In this document: piece after piece, positions 5,548-6,300 of the stretch
How positions within the stretch are numbered: position 1 is the stretch's first letter
Layout: each line of letters starts with the position of its first letter
Source of the DNA: Candidatus Latescibacterota bacterium
GTDB lineage: Bacteria > Latescibacterota > 4484-107
Length of the DNA stretch: 6,300 bases
Assembly (NCBI GenBank): GCA_030613045.1
Contig: JAUWMS010000159.1
Location: forward strand, 1-6,300
Direction of reading: 5' to 3'
Notes under the pieces: generated by a model
Database searches by the model: none
What the model was told of the DNA's origin: nothing
Seen by the model: the letters and a program-made list of their open reading frames with translations, nothing else
Translations under genes and position numbers: made by a program

Positions 5548-6300
5548 TTTTTTACAGAACACGCACGGACACGGACAGATCGGATTTTTCCCGCGTTTTT
5601 ATCCGTGTTCATCCGTGCTCATCCGTGTCCAATTGTCTTTGTCTGATTATTCTGTTTCTGCTGATCGGGAACGCTTTCGGGTTGCAGAATGAAATTTCAC
5701 CGCAAAGACGCAAAGAGCGCAAAGAACTTCAAGACGCGGCTTTTCTTTGCGTCCTCGGCGACTCCGCGGTGAAAAAATCCGAAACTGGCAATCCGCAATC
5801 CGCAATCCGCAATCCGCAATCAAAAGAGGAGATCCGCTTTTCCGCGGATGTCACAGAGGGGTCGCGCATCGGAGAGCACCTGGTCAAAACGTATAAGGGA
5901 AACGTAACCGTCACGCACGGCGAGACGATTCTGCATGCGGATGAGGCCACGTTCGTGCAATCCGAAAAAAAAGTGCTGCTTCGTGGAAACATTTCCGCGG
6001 CGGATTCGTCCACCGGGAGGCTCCTCTATGCGGACGAGGCCACGTATTATCAAGACGACGAGAAGATGGCGCTTCGGGGGCATGTCTCCGTAGAGGATTC
6101 GTTGGGCAGGATCACCTCGGATCGGATGACGTATCTCGTGTCTTCCAAAGAACTCACCGCGCAGGATGAGGTCGTCGCCACGCACGAAAAACAGACCCTG
6201 AAGGCAAGACGCCTCAAGACCCGGGGGGAGGAAAAAAGCACCGTCGCGGAGGGGCGTGGCGAATTTGCGGACGAGGAGAATCGGCTGACCCTCACGTGCG
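5517..6300 (+). CDS. lptA: LptA/OstA-like LPS transport protein, 3' end beyond window, with in-frame repeats
   Basis: The frame opens at ATG 5517 and has no stop to the window edge (261 codons). Residues 14-39 are encoded by an inverted decamer repeat. Residues 40-55 (CLCLIILFLLIGNAFG) are a hydrophobic signal-peptide core with likely cleavage after AFG. Residues 60-87 come from a CGCAAAG palindrome and about 91-102 from a CAATCCG heptamer tandem. The OstA-like periplasmic domain starts near EEIRFSADV (104). It shows repeating strands KGNVTVTHGETILHADEAT, RGNISAADS, LYADEATYYQDDEKMALRGHVSVEDS and ITSDRMTY, with ADEAT blocks 31 residues apart (141 and 172). Such proteins bridge the periplasm with LptC, which lies just upstream. 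The start is uncertain: no good ribosome site precedes 5517, and GTG 5625 lies inside a repeat. An LptD N-terminal domain or a longer OstA-like protein is possible, since the end is missing. Confidence 0.75.
   Translation, partial: MKNEKNDTGEIFYRTRTDTDRSDFSRVFIRVHPCSSVSNCLCLIILFLLIGNAFGLQNEISPQRRKERKELQDAAFLCVLGDSAVKKSETGNPQSAIRNPQSKEEIRFSADVTEGSRIGEHLVKTYKGNVTVTHGETILHADEATFVQSEKKVLLRGNISAADSSTGRLLYADEATYYQDDEKMALRGHVSVEDSLGRITSDRMTYLVSSKELTAQDEVVATHEKQTLKARRLKTRGEEKSTVAEGRGEFADEENRLTLTC
5567..5641. repeat. Inverted decamer element, second ATCCGTG copy, inside the lptA frame
   Basis: The left arm GGACACGGAC (5567-5576) is matched by ATCCGTGTCC (5621-5630), nine of ten bases inverted. The right arm is three ATCCGTG decamers (5601-5630). 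From 5601 to 5641 it agrees with 456-496 at 37 of 41 positions, including the AAT-G-CTTTG tail after the decamers. It is translated in the lptA frame as residues around FIRVHPCSSVSN. Confidence 0.85.
5695..5774. repeat. Palindromic CGCAAAG element inside the lptA frame
   Basis: The left end TTTCACCGC (5695-5703) and right end GCGGTGAAA (5766-5774) are perfect inverted copies. Inside are CGCAAAG units on the left and TTCTTTGCGTCCTCGG on the right, with a short unique centre near 5728-5740. The layout matches the element at 2966-3050 but belongs to a CGCAAAG rather than CGCAGAG subtype. All of it is open in the lptA frame, between the signal peptide and the OstA domain. Confidence 0.85.
5789..5821. 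repeat. Exact heptamer tandem CAATCCG inside the lptA frame
   Basis: Four perfect copies of CAATCCG plus five bases of a fifth, with no mismatch. It is translated in frame as a seven-residue cycle (NPQSAIR, then NPQS). It ends four bases before the first codons of the OstA domain. Because the unit is seven bases, gain or loss of one unit would shift the frame. Confidence 0.92.

Noticed and set aside
4914..5612. Minus-strand open frame of 232 codons opposite lptC
   Set aside because: The hydrophobic patches come from reverse-read repeats (CGCAGAG and AATGA families), and lptC on the plus strand has a convincing family pattern.

Overview
This window looks like chromosomal DNA of an uncultured diderm (Gram-negative) bacterium. 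Apart from a small GxxExxY gene at the left edge, it holds six genes on the plus strand in one direction: dihydrolipoyl dehydrogenase (lpdA), lipoyl synthase (lipA), octanoyltransferase (lipB), an LpxL/HtrB-type acyltransferase, an LptC-like lipoprotein, and the start of an LptA/OstA-like protein that runs off the right edge. The outer-membrane genes indicate a cell that makes LPS or a similar lipid. The style of the OstA-like repeats and the abundance of short-period intergenic repeats suggest a candidate phylum near the FCB group or a deltaproteobacterial-type lineage. That placement is a weak inference.

Functionally there are two halves. From 535 to 3778 is a lipoate module: LipB moves octanoate from acyl carrier protein to the lipoyl domain, LipA inserts the two sulfurs, and Lpd reoxidises the dihydrolipoyl group during catalysis. 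From 3831 to the end is an envelope module: a late lipid A-type acyltransferase followed by LptC and LptA, which carry LPS from the inner membrane through the periplasm. All key catalytic residues I looked for in the lipoate enzymes are present.

The striking feature is the DNA between and inside the genes. Every gene junction carries short-period tandem or inverted repeats of several unrelated families: decamers built on ATCCGTGTTC/CACGGA, a palindromic element built on CGCAGAG/CGCAAAG, heptamers ACGTGAA, CAATGAA and CAATCCG, and an octamer CTCACTTT. Several supply the terminal codons or stop codon of the upstream gene (lpdA, lipB, the acyltransferase). A heptamer arm encodes part of the LptC signal peptide.

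The block at 5466-5821 is the most unusual. Four repeat elements follow one another there, and a continuous reading frame from ATG 5517 crosses three of them and most of the first, then enters the OstA domain. Two elements lie between the predicted signal peptide and the mature domain of LptA. One is an exact heptamer tandem whose copy number would set the reading frame. This resembles in principle the in-frame palindromic elements known from Rickettsia genes.

The large minus-strand open frames are shadows of the genes and repeats. I see no tRNA, rRNA, CRISPR array, riboswitch or convincing rho-independent terminator.
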